DNA from: Armadillidium nasatum
Taxonomy: Eukaryota; Arthropoda; Malacostraca; Isopoda; Armadillidiidae
Direction: 5' to 3'
Length of the DNA stretch: 30,000 nt
Assembly (NCBI GenBank): GCA_009176605.1
Contig: SEYY01001277.1
Span: 1 to 30,000, forward strand
Part shown: piece by piece, positions 1 to 18,699 of the stretch
Numbering within the stretch: the first letter of the stretch is position 1
How the letters are laid out: each line of letters starts with the position of its first letter
Position numbers and translations under genes: made by a program
Notes under the pieces: model-generated
Told to the model about the DNA's origin: nothing
The model's database searches: none
The model's input: only the letters and a program-made list of their open reading frames with translations

Positions 1-1496
<1,496 letters not shown>

Positions 1497-1838
1497 TTAA
1501 GAACCTATCCATATATATATATTATTTTCTTGTTTAGCTTTGTTTTTACATACTTCTTATTGGCAGTCCTTTTTTCAACTCTTTTCTTACAGTCAAAACC
1601 ACTCTGTTACTTTACGACGTATTTCTCTTTTAACATCGTCAAGCATTTCATCTGAGACGTCTATTATACTCTGTTGTAAGGCATCCCGCGGACTGACACC
1701 ACTAGCAATATGATGTATCGTTTCCATTCCTATGTTAGCCGCCTTTTCAACTATATATTTTCCACACGTTTGAAATAAAGGTAATGCATTTCTCATTAAT
1801 TTTGAAAAAAATCTAAAAATTACATAAATCTTCTGCAT
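1497..1838 (-). pseudogene. Small Polinton/adintovirus-like capsid-associated protein relic, copy 1
   Basis: The minus-strand frame starts at the ATG at 1836-1838 and runs 81 codons to a TGA at 1593. A hydrophobic stretch (residues about 6-30, containing KLMRNALPLFQ and GKYIVEKA) is followed by an acidic-to-basic helix (residues about 45-80). Just past the stop, in the +1 frame, lies a 30-residue lysine-rich tail (CKKRVEKRTANKK...) ending at 1497. This layout, an R/K-ALPLF start, a GKY..KA..G repeat-like helix and a K/R-rich tail, matches what I know of short proteins beside capsid genes in Polinton/Maverick and adintovirus-like elements. The assignment is from memory of the pattern. The frame break is shared with copy 2, so it predates the duplication. 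It could instead be an unrelated small ORF. Confidence 0.4.
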
Positions 1839-1877
1839 TCTAAACCCTTTAAAATGTTTTTCTCTTTCAATTATTAT

Positions 1878-1976
1878 CTATTGCAGCTTCTTTTTTATTT
1901 GTTCTTTATCCAATGATTGACCGTTATCGAATGGGGAGGGATTATCTTTAACATCCTCTTTTATTCCCTTTGACTC
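1878..1976 (-). pseudogene. C-terminal tail of an upstream open frame, copy 1
   Basis: 33-codon minus-strand frame reading ESKGIKEDVKDNPSPFDNGQ and ending in KKKLQ and TAG. It stops about 40 bp before the ATG of the small capsid-associated relic on the same strand. The frame and stop are preserved in all three copies in the window (here, 5114-5212 and 5345-5443), with only conservative differences near the end. That suggests the tail of a real neighbouring gene of a viral or transposon gene cluster. No family is recognised. The upstream part is replaced by AT-rich sequence. Confidence 0.35.
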
Positions 1977-2099
1977 GTGAGATATAATTAATTTATTAAT
2001 TATTAATTATATAAATATATCGAAAATATTTAAGCATAGATGAAAAATAATCTCAGTTTCAAAATATTGCAACAATTTCGTCTTGAACCAAAAAGGAAG

Positions 2100-2748
2100 T
2101 CGTCGAAGAATCCTGAAAATCGAACTACGAGTGTGAAATTATTTTCAGAAAAGTAAAACGAAGAAATTTCTTTTAATTTTAAACCAAAGCTTCAATTTTT
2201 TTGTGCTTGGTACAAGAATATTTTGTTTATTAAAACGAATTTTAATATTGCAACACGAGAGTCAAAGAAAGGATCAAAGAAGATATATTTTAATTTTGCA
2301 ACATGAGATAAAGGAAGGAAAAGAATCGTTTTTCAGTTTCAGTTGAAGACAAAAAGAACTGGTCACTTTTTTTTTTTTTTTTATCTGTGCCTAAATATTG
2401 GAGCTAAATTATTTATTTTATATAGACTTTTTAAAATTGCAACACGAGAATCAAAGAAGTAGTTTTTCAGTTTGAATTGAAAACGAGAGTTAACGATTTC
2501 TCTGGCAAAGATACAGCAATAACTGACATACTCGGTGAGAGTGTCTGCCTTTTCTCTGACACAAGAATGAAATAATTTCAACATTTCTGGACTTGAAAAT
2601 ATTTTTTTTTTTTTTTTTTTTTTTTACTTGAATTTTTTTAAAAATTTTTTTTTTTTGACTTGAAATTTTTTTTTTTTTTTAGGCAAAAGATGAATGAATC
2701 GATCGAGCTACGAGTCGGAATTTGTTTTTACATAAATAAAAAGATTGA
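2100..2748 (+). repeat. Degenerate satellite-like units (block 2)
   Basis: Same landmarks as block 1: TTTTGTGCTTGGTACAAGAA near 2199, ATCTGTGCCTAAATATTGG near 2382, TATTGCAACACGAGAGTC and GTTTGAATTGAAAACGAGAG. It ends with GAGCTACGAGTCGGAATTTG just before the (TA)n array at 2749. Poly-T runs (about 2602-2625 and smaller ones to 2680) interrupt it. No coding function is supported. Confidence 0.7.
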
Positions 2749-4157
<1,409 letters not shown>

Positions 4158-4748
4158 GCATTTTATTTATAATATAATAATCATATACAAATTTTTAAAA
4201 ATAAATGAGAACTAAAATTAAAAAATGTATTTTAAAATAAATACGGTATATCCGACATAAGATAGAGATCAACGGTTATACAGGAAAATACAATGTCTTT
4301 ACTATGAACGGTATCATATTTTTAAATAAATCAATTTACGTAATGATTTTTAACAAACTTCAAAGGAAGAGAATCAATAAAATTTTTCAACATTATTTTT
4401 ATTCTTAGGTAACGGAAAATTAAAACTTTCAGGTGAAGAATTGAAGAAAAATCCTGATTTTTATTCCAATTTCACTGAAACTATTTCTTTGCAAACTTGC
4501 AGATTTAAATATATTTAAAATTTCTTCTTCTTTCATATTTATTCTGAAAAATCAAGATTATATTAATTACAATCGATCAGTCTCGATATATAAAGGATGT
4601 TCTATATATAGCAACACAGAGATAGTCGTGATTATTGCTTCTCCGTAAGTAAGATTTAGTCGTTGGTCTCAGTGTTCATTTTCTTACAATGTTGAGATAA
4701 TAAACATTACATGATGAAAGACCAGATTTAAGAACATATTCATATATA

Positions 4749-5067
4749 TTATTCTTTCTTATTTAGCTTTCTTTTTACATACTTCTTATTTGTAGTTCTT
4801 TTTTCAACTCTTTTCTTACAGTCAAAACCACTCTGTTACTTTACGATGTATTTCTCTTTTAACATCGTCAAGTATTTCATCTGAGACGTCTATTATACTC
4901 TGTTGTAAGGCATCCCGCGGACTGACACCACTAGCAATATGATGTATCGTTTTCATTCCTATGTTAACCGCCTTTTCAACTATATATTTTCCACACGTTT
5001 GAAATAAAGGTAATGCATTTCTCATTAATTTTGAGAAAAATCTAAAAATTACATAAATCTTCTGCAT
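4749..5067 (-). pseudogene. Small Polinton/adintovirus-like capsid-associated protein relic, copy 2
   Basis: Second copy of the 1497-1838 pseudogene, with its ATG at 5065-5067. Five substitutions separate the two 246-bp frames and four change the residue (A/V, E/K, M/I, R/H), so purifying selection is not evident after duplication. The same break before the basic tail is present. Here the tail ends in a clean stop (4749-4751) after a KLNKKE end. The first two codons form the outer limit of the palindrome 5062-5492, so the inverted copy retains only the start of this frame. Identity with a known family is inferred, not proven. Confidence 0.4.
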
Positions 5068-5113
5068 TCTAAACCCGCAAAAATGTTTTTCCTCTTTTCA
5101 ATTATTATCTTAT

Positions 5114-5212
5114 CTATCGGAGCTTCTTTTTTATTTGAACTTTTTCCAATGACTGACCGTTATCGAATGGGGAGGGATTATCTTTAACATCCTCTTTTAT
5201 TCCCTTTGACTC
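5114..5212 (-). pseudogene. C-terminal tail of an upstream open frame, copy 2
   Basis: Same 33-codon tail as 1878-1976, here lying in the left arm of the palindrome. It ends in KKKLR and TAG, about 46 bp before the ATG at 5067. Confidence 0.35.
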
Positions 5213-5344
5213 GTGAGATATAATTAATTTATTAATTATTAATATTTATATTATTAATTTATTAATTATTAATATATTTATATTATTAATTAAATTAATT
5301 ATATAAATATATTATTAATAATTAATAAATTAATTATATCGCAC

Positions 5345-5443
5345 GAGTCAAAGGGAATAAAAGAGGATGTTAAAGATAATCCCTCCCCATTCGATAACGG
5401 TCAGTCATTGGGAAAAGTTCAAATAAAAAAGAAGTTCCGATAG
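5345..5443 (+). pseudogene. C-terminal tail of an upstream open frame, inverted copy
   Basis: Third copy of the 33-codon tail, on the plus strand in the right arm of the palindrome. It ends in KKKFR and TAG. It is followed near 5490 by ATGCAG, the start shared with the small relic, after which the sequence diverges into a short different frame ([20 protein letters not shown] then stop). Confidence 0.35.
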
Positions 5444-5492
5444 ATAATATAATAATTGAAAAAGGAAAACATTTTTGCGGGTTTAGAATGCA

Positions 5493-6740
<1,248 letters not shown>

Positions 6741-6909
6741 CATTACAGTATTAAAATATTAGGTTTATTAATTAATATTAAAATTTAAGAATATTTTTAA
6801 GAAAGAGAATAGTTTCCCATTTTTTAACTTTAATTCGTTTTCTTGCAAAGGTAACTTTTATATTTTGCTATTGAAATTTATAAAATAAAAAGAAAACGGT
6901 ACAAGATAC

Positions 6910-9409
<2,500 letters not shown>

Positions 9410-9411
9410 AC

Positions 9412-9459
9412 AGTGAAGTGGGCTTGTTTTAAGGTTGAATTATAAGTAATCCTCAAATT
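9412..9459 (+). repeat. 48-bp direct repeat, copy 1 (Tc1-like left end)
   Basis: Identical over 48 bp to 10228-10275. It starts AGTGAAGTGGGCTTG and ends AATCCTCAAATT. It lies directly right of a (TA)n array. Confidence 0.98.
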
Positions 9460-10096
9460 TGTCTTCTGTTTTTCAGTTCAGCAAACCTTCCCTGAAATTC
9501 TCTCAAGACTCTCCACAGATTGATAACCCCTGATTTAATGCCTTATGAAAAGTAAAATTTAGGCTGAAAATAACAGTATACGAAAACTGTCTTCATGTAG
9601 AGAATGCGTACGTGCAAAGGAAGTACAATAGTGCTGAAGAAAAGGAATAAGCTGAAATACTGAAAAAAACAACGCACACAAAATATACATATATAAGGGT
9701 TGGATAAAAATATATAATACAACATTAAGAAAGAATGCGTAAATATATCACAGACGTCTACTAGTTGGATGAAATCAAAGAGCGCCAGCGTGTCGCGTGT
9801 GGTAGGCAACCTAGCGTCGGTAGCAAGCATCAGTTGGTTTGTGGTCAATGTTATGTGCTGGATACAAGTTAAGTATGTCCGACCTTACAGTTTCAAAAAG
9901 AACAGATTGTTGGCACCCACCTAACAGGTGCTCATGTGAACATAGTGGGAATGTCATGTATCGCAAGGTACTGTATCAAAGTTCATGAGCGTATATTATG
10001 CTTCTGGAAAAACATTCAATAAACACCATGACTTAAGTCGAAATTGGTTGACATGTGTAGAAAGACGAGCTTTGAGAGGATTATGACAGCAAACTA

Positions 10097-10225
<129 letters not shown>

Positions 10226-10227
10226 CA

Positions 10228-10275
10228 AGTGAAGTGGGCTTGTTTTAAGGTTGAATTATAAGTAATCCTCAAATT
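10228..10275 (+). repeat. 48-bp direct repeat, copy 2 (inside transposase pseudogene)
   Basis: Perfect copy of 9412-9459, again directly right of a (TA)n array. Array plus repeat together form an insertion in the transposase pseudogene. Unequal exchange or template switching between TA arrays could have copied the element's left edge into its own body. Confidence 0.98.
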
Positions 10276-10879
10276 AATAAATCCAATGTACCAATTTCCA
10301 TTAAAATAATTGGTACATCAGTAATTGCTAAAGTTACTTCTGTGCTGAATACTAATCTTGCAAACACTTTCGGAACACGAACAAAGAGGAGAGAACTCCA
10401 TAAGATTGAATATTCACGGGTGTGCTGCAATCGAACAAAACTCTTGTTAACAACGCTAATGCCAGAAACTCCGAGAATTCAGGATTGCAACTCATAAGGA
10501 TTGATTGGATTGCCGACCAATGGAAGAGTCCTTTGGTCAGATGAATCAAGCTTCACAATATTCCCAACATTCGGCATAGTTTACGTGGGGAAATACTATC
10601 TTCTATGAACAGGAATGTCTCAATTCCACGAGTGAAGCATGGAGAAGGCTCCGTCATGGTTTTTGCACCCATATCCACCATTAACATCCCTGCAGTATGC
10701 CTATTTTTTTTTATTTTTGCAAGAATGGCATAACACACTATTATTCACCATCTTGGACTTATGTTTGTCGATTCCTAGAATAATCAAGTCGTTATGAATG
10801 CGAAAGATGGGCCCACAAGATATTAATTAAGAACAAATTCACGCATTTATCAGGTTTCCATATTATTTTCCAACCCGTG

Positions 10880-12990
10880 TACAGATATCAGCATTTAGTT
10901 TTTCTTTTGACTGGGCAGTTCCCTAGGCTTGCTTTTATGGGAGGTAATTACCCATCAGACTGTGAATGTAGTATAAAATATTAAGTAAAATTAAGTCTTT
11001 TAAGCAAAGCTGAAAGAGGAAACTTGATGGTGCTTTGAAACGTTATAAAAGGGTTGGAGATCTCATTTCTATACCTACTCTCTTCTTTAAACCTTTTTAA
11101 AAGTTTTTTAATTGTGGACAAATAAAGTATGAATATCTAGTGTTCAAATTTTTACTAATTAATTATTTAGTTTTGTTCTAAAAATGGTTTTGCAAATAAG
11201 TTTACTTTATGATTTTGAAGTTGAAAGTGAGAATGTTACTTAACTTTTAAAACGGTAAACTTTAACAGATTTGGAAACGATAATCATAAAAAAAAGGAAA
11301 GATCTTGTATGCTATAAACTATATCTTGTTCTGCCCTTTTGAATGAGAGAATCTGAAAAAGGTTATACTCAATATAATTTACTGGGGATTGTTGGACGAA
11401 AATAAAAGAAATTATTCAAGATAGGAAAGAGGGATGCCAAAGAGAATAGTCATTAAACGAGATAATCTTAGGTAAAGGAAATTTCAATGCTACTCAGATT
11501 CAACCTCTGATATCAGAGGTAATCCTAATTAAATAAAAACAACTGAAATTACCAAGTTCTGTAAATATAACGCTAACTTTGATCATGATCTAAAAACATC
11601 AATTCTTAAACATGAGGATGATTAACCATCTAATTTAAAATAGATCTTCCATTACAAATGAGCTTGCTTTTAAATAAATATTCCACGTAAAATTTCCTTA
11701 ATAAACTCCAAAAATTAAAGGATAATTAAAAAACCTTGATAAAACTCTGAAATATATTTAAACTTAAAAAAATAAATTCTTAATATTTAGCAAAAAATCT
11801 TTTCGGAGACAACAAATTTTTAATTATTTTCCTTAAAATTATCTAGTTGCGTTTCCCGATGCTTGTAAAGCTTTTGAAATTGCATGAAGGTCGTTTGTTC
11901 CTGTTTGAAAAATGGCTTACAGTCTATAGTCTATATTTTTAACCTGATCAAACTATCTTCATACTATTTCAAAAGCTTGACAAACATCAGGAAATGCACC
12001 TTATAAGCTTGTGTAACAAAACTTTCCTTTTCCCATTAAAATTATATGAACAATAATCATAATAGCATGGATAATTGGTACTATAATAGTAGTAAGTAGT
12101 ACTATTAACTTTTTTGAGTTAAACATTAGTACTCAATGTTCAATGTATAAATTTATACTGAAAGTTGAATACATACATTTAACTCAAATTACTACTAGTA
12201 TTCAACACTAAATATACAAATTTAATGATATCAAACTCAAATCTGAGTCAAATTTTCAGCATTTAAAGTTCAATTAATTGCAAATTTGATGAAAACCAAA
12301 CCGAGTTCGCAGCTTACTCAAATGCTTGCAAAATCTTACATAATCTTTAACAGATCAAAACGTATTTTTCCTTTGAACATATTACCTATTCTTAATACGT
12401 AATATGTTATTTATAACCAAAGTTTACATTCTGCATTTAACGTTTACAATTCACTATAATTTACTGATAGTTATAATGGGATAAAAACTAGGCCATCATG
12501 AATTCAAACCTGTAGCATCAAAAAATACCACAATAATTCTATAACTCGCTTTGTTTCACAAGGGTTCAAAAGATAAATAGGTAGATTAGGTTGTTATGGA
12601 GTAGCGTTCGTCGTAATAACTTCCCTGACAGTTACGTCCATCATTTCATAGAGGTATTTATTTATATAAAAAAAAGTTTAAATTGTAAGTTTATTTCGTT
12701 TATTCTTTGTGGATTTTCAGAGATATACTTGGACGCTGGAAAGAGGAAAAATGAAAAAAAAAGAGAGAAGAGGAGAAGAAAAGATACCCTTTTGTTAATC
12801 ATTGGCTTAAGAATAAAGTATTGGCGTTATGATGCTATTCGGAGAATTCTGAAATATTAATGTATTACTAGAATAGCATTAAAACAGAATTGATTTAAAA
12901 AAAAAAAAATGCAAATATAGCCACAAAAACGTTCCCTTCTGACATTTAAGTTTACTCACAAAACAGATGTCAGCCTATCAGTAACTTACA
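10880..12990. other. Unrecognised AT-rich stretch
   Basis: No coding frame with protein-like composition, no RNA gene and no known element was found on either strand, apart from the hairpin at 11848-11998. An 89-codon frame at 12591-12860 is Lys/Arg/Ile-rich with no family resemblance and is probably chance. AATAAAG near 11120 could be a chance polyadenylation signal. Confidence 0.5.
11848..11998. repeat. Long imperfect hairpin
   Basis: The arm 11848-11889 (TGCGTTTCCCGATGCTTGTA...) pairs with 11957-11998 (...CAAACATCAGGAAATGCA) over 42 bases with few mismatches. Pairing continues more loosely inward to about 11912/11934, leaving a loop of about 20 bases. No target duplication was recognised. 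It could be a decayed MITE or a hairpin RNA precursor; nothing decides between them. Confidence 0.6.
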
Positions 12991-14090
<1,100 letters not shown>

Positions 14091-14099
14091 GACACTAAT

Positions 14100-14595
14100 G
14101 CTAAAACACAGCCTAACATTGACCTTTAACCAAAAAAAATTTTTTGGCAAGGGTCTGGCAAGACTGAACTTTTAAAATCTTTATCGATTCGTTCTCGATC
14201 AGAGTAACGATTACAGCAGATATCTGCTGCCAAAATATAGAGCGATTTAATTGCAGTGAAAGAAGAAAGATCGACATTAGTCAATAGTAAAGGTGTGACA
14301 TACTAGAAGAAAATACAGTGCACTATACTGCAAAGATTAAATGTTAAAAGACTGAAGACCTTTGTTTGTCAAAAATCTGGCACACCCCCTATTTGTCAGA
14401 CCTTTCTCCCTCTAATTACCACCTATTCCTGAGTTTAAAAAAACTAATCTAGATGGATTAATTCTTAAAACACATGATGAAGTGGTACTTATCCAACATT
14501 TATTCTTTTTTTCCAAATCAAAAGACTTCTCTATAAAAAAAAAAGGGCATTAAGAAGCTTGAAAGTCATTGGAAGTAAGTTACTTATATATATTG
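14100..14595 (+). pseudogene. Mariner-type transposase, C-terminal half, decayed
   Basis: Pieces in shifting frames match a mariner (DD34D) transposase in order. AVKEERSTLVNSKGVTY lies near 14255-14305. A degraded equivalent of the HQDNARPH block follows, with the catalytic Asp not preserved. Then come LSDLSPSNYHLF (about 14394-14430; third Asp region, Asp retained), a segment ending KTHDEV (about 14485), a SKSKDF block (about 14515-14532) and KGIKKLE-HWK (about 14546-14580). Stops interrupt every frame. A perfect 16-bp palindrome (CAGCAGATATCTGCTG, 14214-14229) lies at the position of the usual DIYCQQL-type residues. No terminal inverted repeats were identified. Confidence 0.75.
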
Positions 14596-14829
14596 AATAA
14601 ATTCTAATAAACATGAAATTTCTTTACCGAAATTTGGGCCTTATTTATGGAATGACCTAATTAATATAAATGATTTCCAAAAAGTCTTTCCAGAATCAAA
14701 TGGCGTTCATTTATTTTTCTCATTTTCTTAGAGCAAAAATGAAGTGACACTGGCTGAAATAATGCTTTCATATAGCAGTGCATTCTAGTGGTGTCGAAGG
14801 ATGAACCAAAAAGGAAAGTGGTGGATGAG

Positions 14830-15130
14830 TTTATTCTAGGCATTCTGAAAGAACTCGTGTACCTCACAGTGCAGTAAGAAAACTTGACGAAATTTAAGGA
14901 AATAGGATCTGTCGCTGACAAGCTTCAGGTTGATAGCCTTCATTGGGTAAAATGACGTGGGTGCCAAATTACGGGCCACATAACGCAAACCTCAGACGTT
15001 CTTGTGCAGAAATCGGACTGCAAAACACTAAATTTTACGCTTTTTTGAAATATGATGCGAAAACCAAATTCATAATTCGAGAGGTCGAAAAGTTGCAAGT
15101 TTATACGGAGGGAACTTTTATTTTCTTTTT
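14830..15130 (+). pseudogene. Mariner-like transposase N-terminal HTH fragment (DUF4817-like)
   Basis: One frame reads SERTRVPHSAVRKLDEI then a stop and GNRICR, resembling the first helix-turn-helix of arthropod mariner-like transposases of the DUF4817 type, whose usual form has a K-F-x-E-T-G-S-V run. The next frame (14943-15158) has NLRRSCAEIGLQNTKFYAFL then KYDAKT, like the second HTH of the same family. The fragment stops there; no DDE domain follows. It could belong to the same family as the C-terminal remnant at 27368-27745, but the two do not overlap. Confidence 0.55.
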
Positions 15131-15175
15131 TTTAAACAATGCTATCTATGCCTTATGATTTTGAGCATTCCGATT

Positions 15176-15412
15176 TCAACACTGGCACGATTGGGAGATT
15201 ACGTTGAGTGCCTTATAATTTGGCAACAATGTCTTTACCCTCAGGAGGACGGCAGATCTTAAGCTTGTGGGTGAACCTATTTCCATGAATTTCTTACCAA
15301 GCTTCTCCATTGCGATGCGAGATATACGAGTCCATTCAGAACGCTTGGCATTAAAATAATCCGCCACTTGCCTCTGGGTCCATCCTGTAAGACCACTAAG
15401 AAACATTATCAC
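15176..15412 (-). pseudogene. Possible Tc1-like HTH fragment
   Basis: A 78-codon minus-strand frame contains LTGWTQRQVADYFNA followed by ISRIAMEKLGKKFMEIGSP. It resembles the homeodomain-like start of Tc1 transposases, in which a Q-R-x-V/I-A recognition helix is followed by K-F-x-E-x-G-S-P. The match is short and the conserved GRPR linker is lost. It is not in the same orientation as the neighbouring fragment. Confidence 0.4.
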
Positions 15413-15493
15413 TACTCATTTACTCTATTGCTATTTTTTATCTGCAATAAAAATCAGAATAAATAAACAAACCTTCCTCTGATTCAAGACTTT

Positions 15494-15657
<164 letters not shown>

Positions 15658-15940
15658 TTTTTTTTAATTTTATAAAATAATTTTTAAATGAATTATTTTA
15701 ATAATATAATTTAAATACTTCACATTGATTTGCTGTTATTTTCAACAGATTCGAAAATCACATATCGGGTGTTTCTTCTCACTTTGTCAAGAATTAGTGG
15801 CAAGTTTTTTGTTTGTGGAATAATAAAGTCTTCCAAGAGATATTTTTTACACATCCATATTTATGAAAAGTTGTAAACTGCTTTTGGTAAACTTTATCAT
15901 CTCTGCGTCACCCACGATCTTTTTAATGTTTTATGTGTCG
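15658..15940. other. Unrecognised AT-rich stretch
   Basis: No gene, RNA or known element was recognised between array 13 and the decayed jockey copy. Confidence 0.4.
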
Positions 15941-15944
15941 ATTT

Positions 15945-16840
15945 TTAACCAGAAAGATTAAATTTATATTAATTCTTCTAATCTTACCTCAGATCGATAG
16001 TATACCATCGGGTGGAAATCTCAATTGGGGATCTTTATTCCTTTCCTTCTCACTTGGTTTCCATGACATTCGGCAGTTAGTGAATTTTTTTGGTTTTGGC
16101 GATGGTCATATTTAAAGATTTCGATAAGTCTGTCATAAAACCCTATTTTCAAATTTCCTTCTTTCAGTTTCAATTTTTTTCTCTGTAACCTTACTCTAAT
16201 TCCCTTTCCTTTAGTTCCGTGGCAGCTATTAAAGACTGCCACAGTCAAAGTTCTTCCTCTAAATTCATTATTTTTAATCTATGATTTATTTATTACGTCA
16301 TTACCTATCTTCATTCTCGAGTTAAAATCACGATTTATATTTCAATATTTCTCATTATCGATTTAAAAAAAAAAAAAAAAGTAACTTTTCTTACTTTGAA
16401 AAATTGATTTCCAGTCTCTTACTTTTCCCACTTTGAAAAATTGACCTCTAGTCTTTCACTATCTTTCCTTATGCAGAAAAAAACAATGTTTCTTTAAAAC
16501 AAATCCATTTACTTAATTTTTTACTAGATGAAATTATAAGCAATTATAATATATCCAAAAAGAGGCAAAATATATTCTCGATTCTAGTTTCCGTTTCTCT
16601 TAATTTTTTATGGAAAGATCACATTACTTCTCTTTTTAAACCAGCCCCTAAAAGGCGTCTTTGAAATTTATTTACAACACTTTAGCTGTTTGTTCTGTAC
16701 ATTTGTATAATTCTGTGTGTAGGGGGAGTCCTTTATCCTTGTATCGAGTACTCTTTACACACAAGTGGATGCATATAGCTCTTTTGGAAAATGATATATC
16801 TAGGCTTACCGCTTCAGTAAATTGCAAACAAATTCTTACT
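15945..16840 (+). pseudogene. Strongly decayed jockey-like RT copy
   Basis: At nucleotide level 15970-16260 follows 6050-6345 of the better-preserved copy (TTCTAATCTTACCTCAGATC; GATTTCGATAAGTCTGTCAT; TCTCTGTAACCTTACTCTAA; GTGGCAGCTATTAAAGACTG). Similarity resumes at 16605-16660 (GGAAAGATCACATTACTTCT, then a CCTAAAAGGCG-like piece) and continues to about 16840, matching 22530-22720. The palm region with motifs B and C is missing and replaced by AT-rich DNA (16265-16540). No frame is open. It is much older than the copies at 5.9 and 22.2 kb. Confidence 0.7.
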
Positions 16841-17189
16841 GTATTATAAACTTTATGGTTAGAGTGCATGAAAGTATATGATAGAATCACTTTCTATGAC
16901 GGACAATTGAAAAGAGAAATGATAAGAATGAATACATACTTAGAATCAAACGGTTCTTCTCAAAAGGGGAAGTATACAACTAGAGCTCATAAGAACGATG
17001 TCCATTACATTAACGATAATATGAGTAAAGTGAATTGAGTAAAATTATTTTCCCCATTTCTCTTCGAGTATTTGAGAATGTCGGCCTTTTATTAAAACTA
17101 CGGTTTCAATTTGGGATCCCACTCTGGTAGGTGTCAAGTGAAATAGGGACTTTTCCACCGGATGTCATAAAACTACTACTTTCACTTCA

Positions 17190-17605
17190 TGTTCACTTGT
17201 TCTTCTTAGTCCTCGTCATTTTCAATTTTAGAACGTTCTATATCAGCTGCAGAAGACCTTACATTTTTAAAATTATTAATAGTGGTGTTCCTCAGGTTTC
17301 TTTTTACAAAACTCTAGTTTTTCTGTACATCAGTAATCTTATCTTTCTATCACATATCAGTTCCTCAGGTATCTTTTTACAAAACTCTAGTTCTTCTGTA
17401 CATCAGTAATCTTATCTTTCTATCACATATCAGAAGCTATGACGTCTTTGCAATCACACAGCTCAACCTTCCTCTTTTCTAAATGATTTGCATTTCTTTT
17501 TCTTGAAAAAACTATATGTTCTTTGCACAAGCAACTTCTAAAAGATTAGGGGTTCTATGGCATTTCTGATACTTATTACATCACTGTTATAGCGAGCTGT
17601 ATCAG
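17190..17605 (+). pseudogene. Decayed, internally rearranged jockey-like RT fragment
   Basis: Sequence around 17230-17340 follows 6290-6410 of the better copy and keeps INSGVPQ (motif B start, near 17275-17295). A tandem duplication of 73 bp follows. At 17505-17560, GCAACTTCTAAAAGATTAGG then GGTTCT matches the SKRLGVL segment of the copy at 22.55 kb. Motif C is lost. It lies about 350 bp after another decayed copy in the same orientation, so the two may be parts of one rearranged insertion. Confidence 0.65.
17287..17432 (+). repeat. 73-bp tandem duplication
   Basis: Two adjacent units (17287-17359 and 17360-17432), each starting GTTCCTCAGGT and ending ATCACATATCA, differ at only a few bases. 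They lie inside the decayed jockey fragment and duplicate part of its motif B region. Confidence 0.95.
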
Positions 17606-17718
17606 AGGCGTATTTTATCTCTGCCTCAAAATTATTTCAACAATTATCGACAAATATATTGAGCATAAAAAAAGATTGACAATTATTAAACACATTTCAA
17701 TTTTTGCAGTGAACCGTC

Positions 17719-17876
<158 letters not shown>

Positions 17877-18060
17877 TAGATAGAATTAAAATAAGCAGCA
17901 CTTAAAATTATGCTAAATTTCGCATACTTATTTTCTGTAATTTCAATCTTTCATTTTGAAATATATGCCCAATGAAGACAGTAAATAAGTATGCGTGCAA
18001 TGATCATAAACCTTAACTTTTAAGCTAAGCTAATCCTAAATATAATGCCATAATGGAACT

Positions 18061-18336
18061 TTAAAAAACGATCTCAAATGCATTATCCAAGATCATTTCC
18101 TCATCAACTTCCATATCAATCACATTAAATTCACTTTCCACAACTTCATTTTTAAATAGAAGCTTCATGATGTCGTCAACCTTACGGTTTTCATATACAT
18201 CATCCATTTTCTGGTCCATTTTGGATGGGTTGTGTTTTTTATTTCCTGCAGAAGGAGGACCCACTTCTTCCTGGGAAGACTTCTTAGCTGTTACTGGCTC
18301 CTGAAGAGGTTTCATCAGCCATGAAACAAGCTCCTC
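18061..18336 (-). CDS. Candidate 3'-terminal coding exon of an unknown host gene
   Basis: On the minus strand a good splice acceptor (pyrimidine-rich, TATTAATTTCAG ending at 18337) precedes 92 in-frame codons including the TAA at 18061-18063. The predicted peptide starts EELVSWLMKPLQEP. A Ser/Lys/Gln-rich middle (residues about 17-40) follows, then an acidic segment with VDDIMKLLFKNEVVESEF and MEVDEEMILDN. Composition is less AT-biased and more protein-like than anything nearby, and no repeat overlaps it. I do not recognise the family. No AATAAA lies shortly downstream and no upstream exon could be identified, so a retained fragment or chance frame remains possible. An isolated start at the internal Met (18313) is less likely. 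Confidence 0.45.
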   Translation of the reverse strand, partial: EELVSWLMKPLQEPVTAKKSSQEEVGPPSAGNKKHNPSKMDQKMDDVYENRKVDDIMKLLFKNEVVESEFNVIDMEVDEEMILDNAFEIVF

Positions 18337-18383
18337 CTGAAATTAATACAAAAAATAAGTACTACATAATGAAAAATTTTCTT

Positions 18384-18696
18384 AAGGCCCATGTACACGG
18401 TCAAATCATGCTTGATAATCAGCTTTTCATGCCATAAATGAACATGTTTCATTACAAAAGTCAAATTAGAATTCTCATTACTTTCTCTGAGAATTGCAAA
18501 TTTTGCAGGCAACTCGCAGGTTACTAGCTAGAATTTAATCAGAGTTGTGCCTGTCATGGCATGAAAATTTAATAGATTTTATCTTTCATGTCTGGCATGA
18601 TAAGGTGAAATTTATGGAATGAATATCTCACATATGATCAGTTTTGGCATTAACAGACTGACTCACAATCCTAGCATGACCGTGTATGAGGACCTT
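18384..18696. mobile_element. MITE-like element with terminal inverted repeats
   Basis: The left end AAGGCCCATGTACACGGTCA and right end TGACCGTGTATGAGGACCTT are imperfect inverted repeats about 313 bp apart. The interior has several CATGCC/GGCATGA motifs and no coding frame. It would lie within the intron directly upstream of the candidate exon at 18061-18336. No clear target duplication; superfamily not assigned. Confidence 0.6.
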
Positions 18697-18699
18697 CTA

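Larger units (their letters stand above)
5062..5492. repeat. Large inverted repeat (palindrome) with AT-rich centre
   Basis: The left arm (about 5062-5245) and right arm (about 5320-5492) are reverse complements with only scattered differences. Both contain GATTATCTTTAACATCCTCT or its complement. The centre is made of ATTAATTATTAATA-type sequence that is itself self-complementary. The outer ends fall two codons inside the start of the small virus-like frame. Duplication copy 1 has one arm only. A cruciform or a fold-back rearrangement is a likely origin. Confidence 0.92.

Noticed and set aside
12591..12860. 89-codon basic protein
   Set aside because: Composition follows the local A/T-rich sequence, with no homology, no splice signals and no repeat of the frame elsewhere.
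14367..14390. Shared CAAAAATCTGGCA between 14.37 kb and the hairpin at 22.1 kb
   Set aside because: Only about 13 bases in common; the first belongs to the mariner pseudogene. Probably chance.
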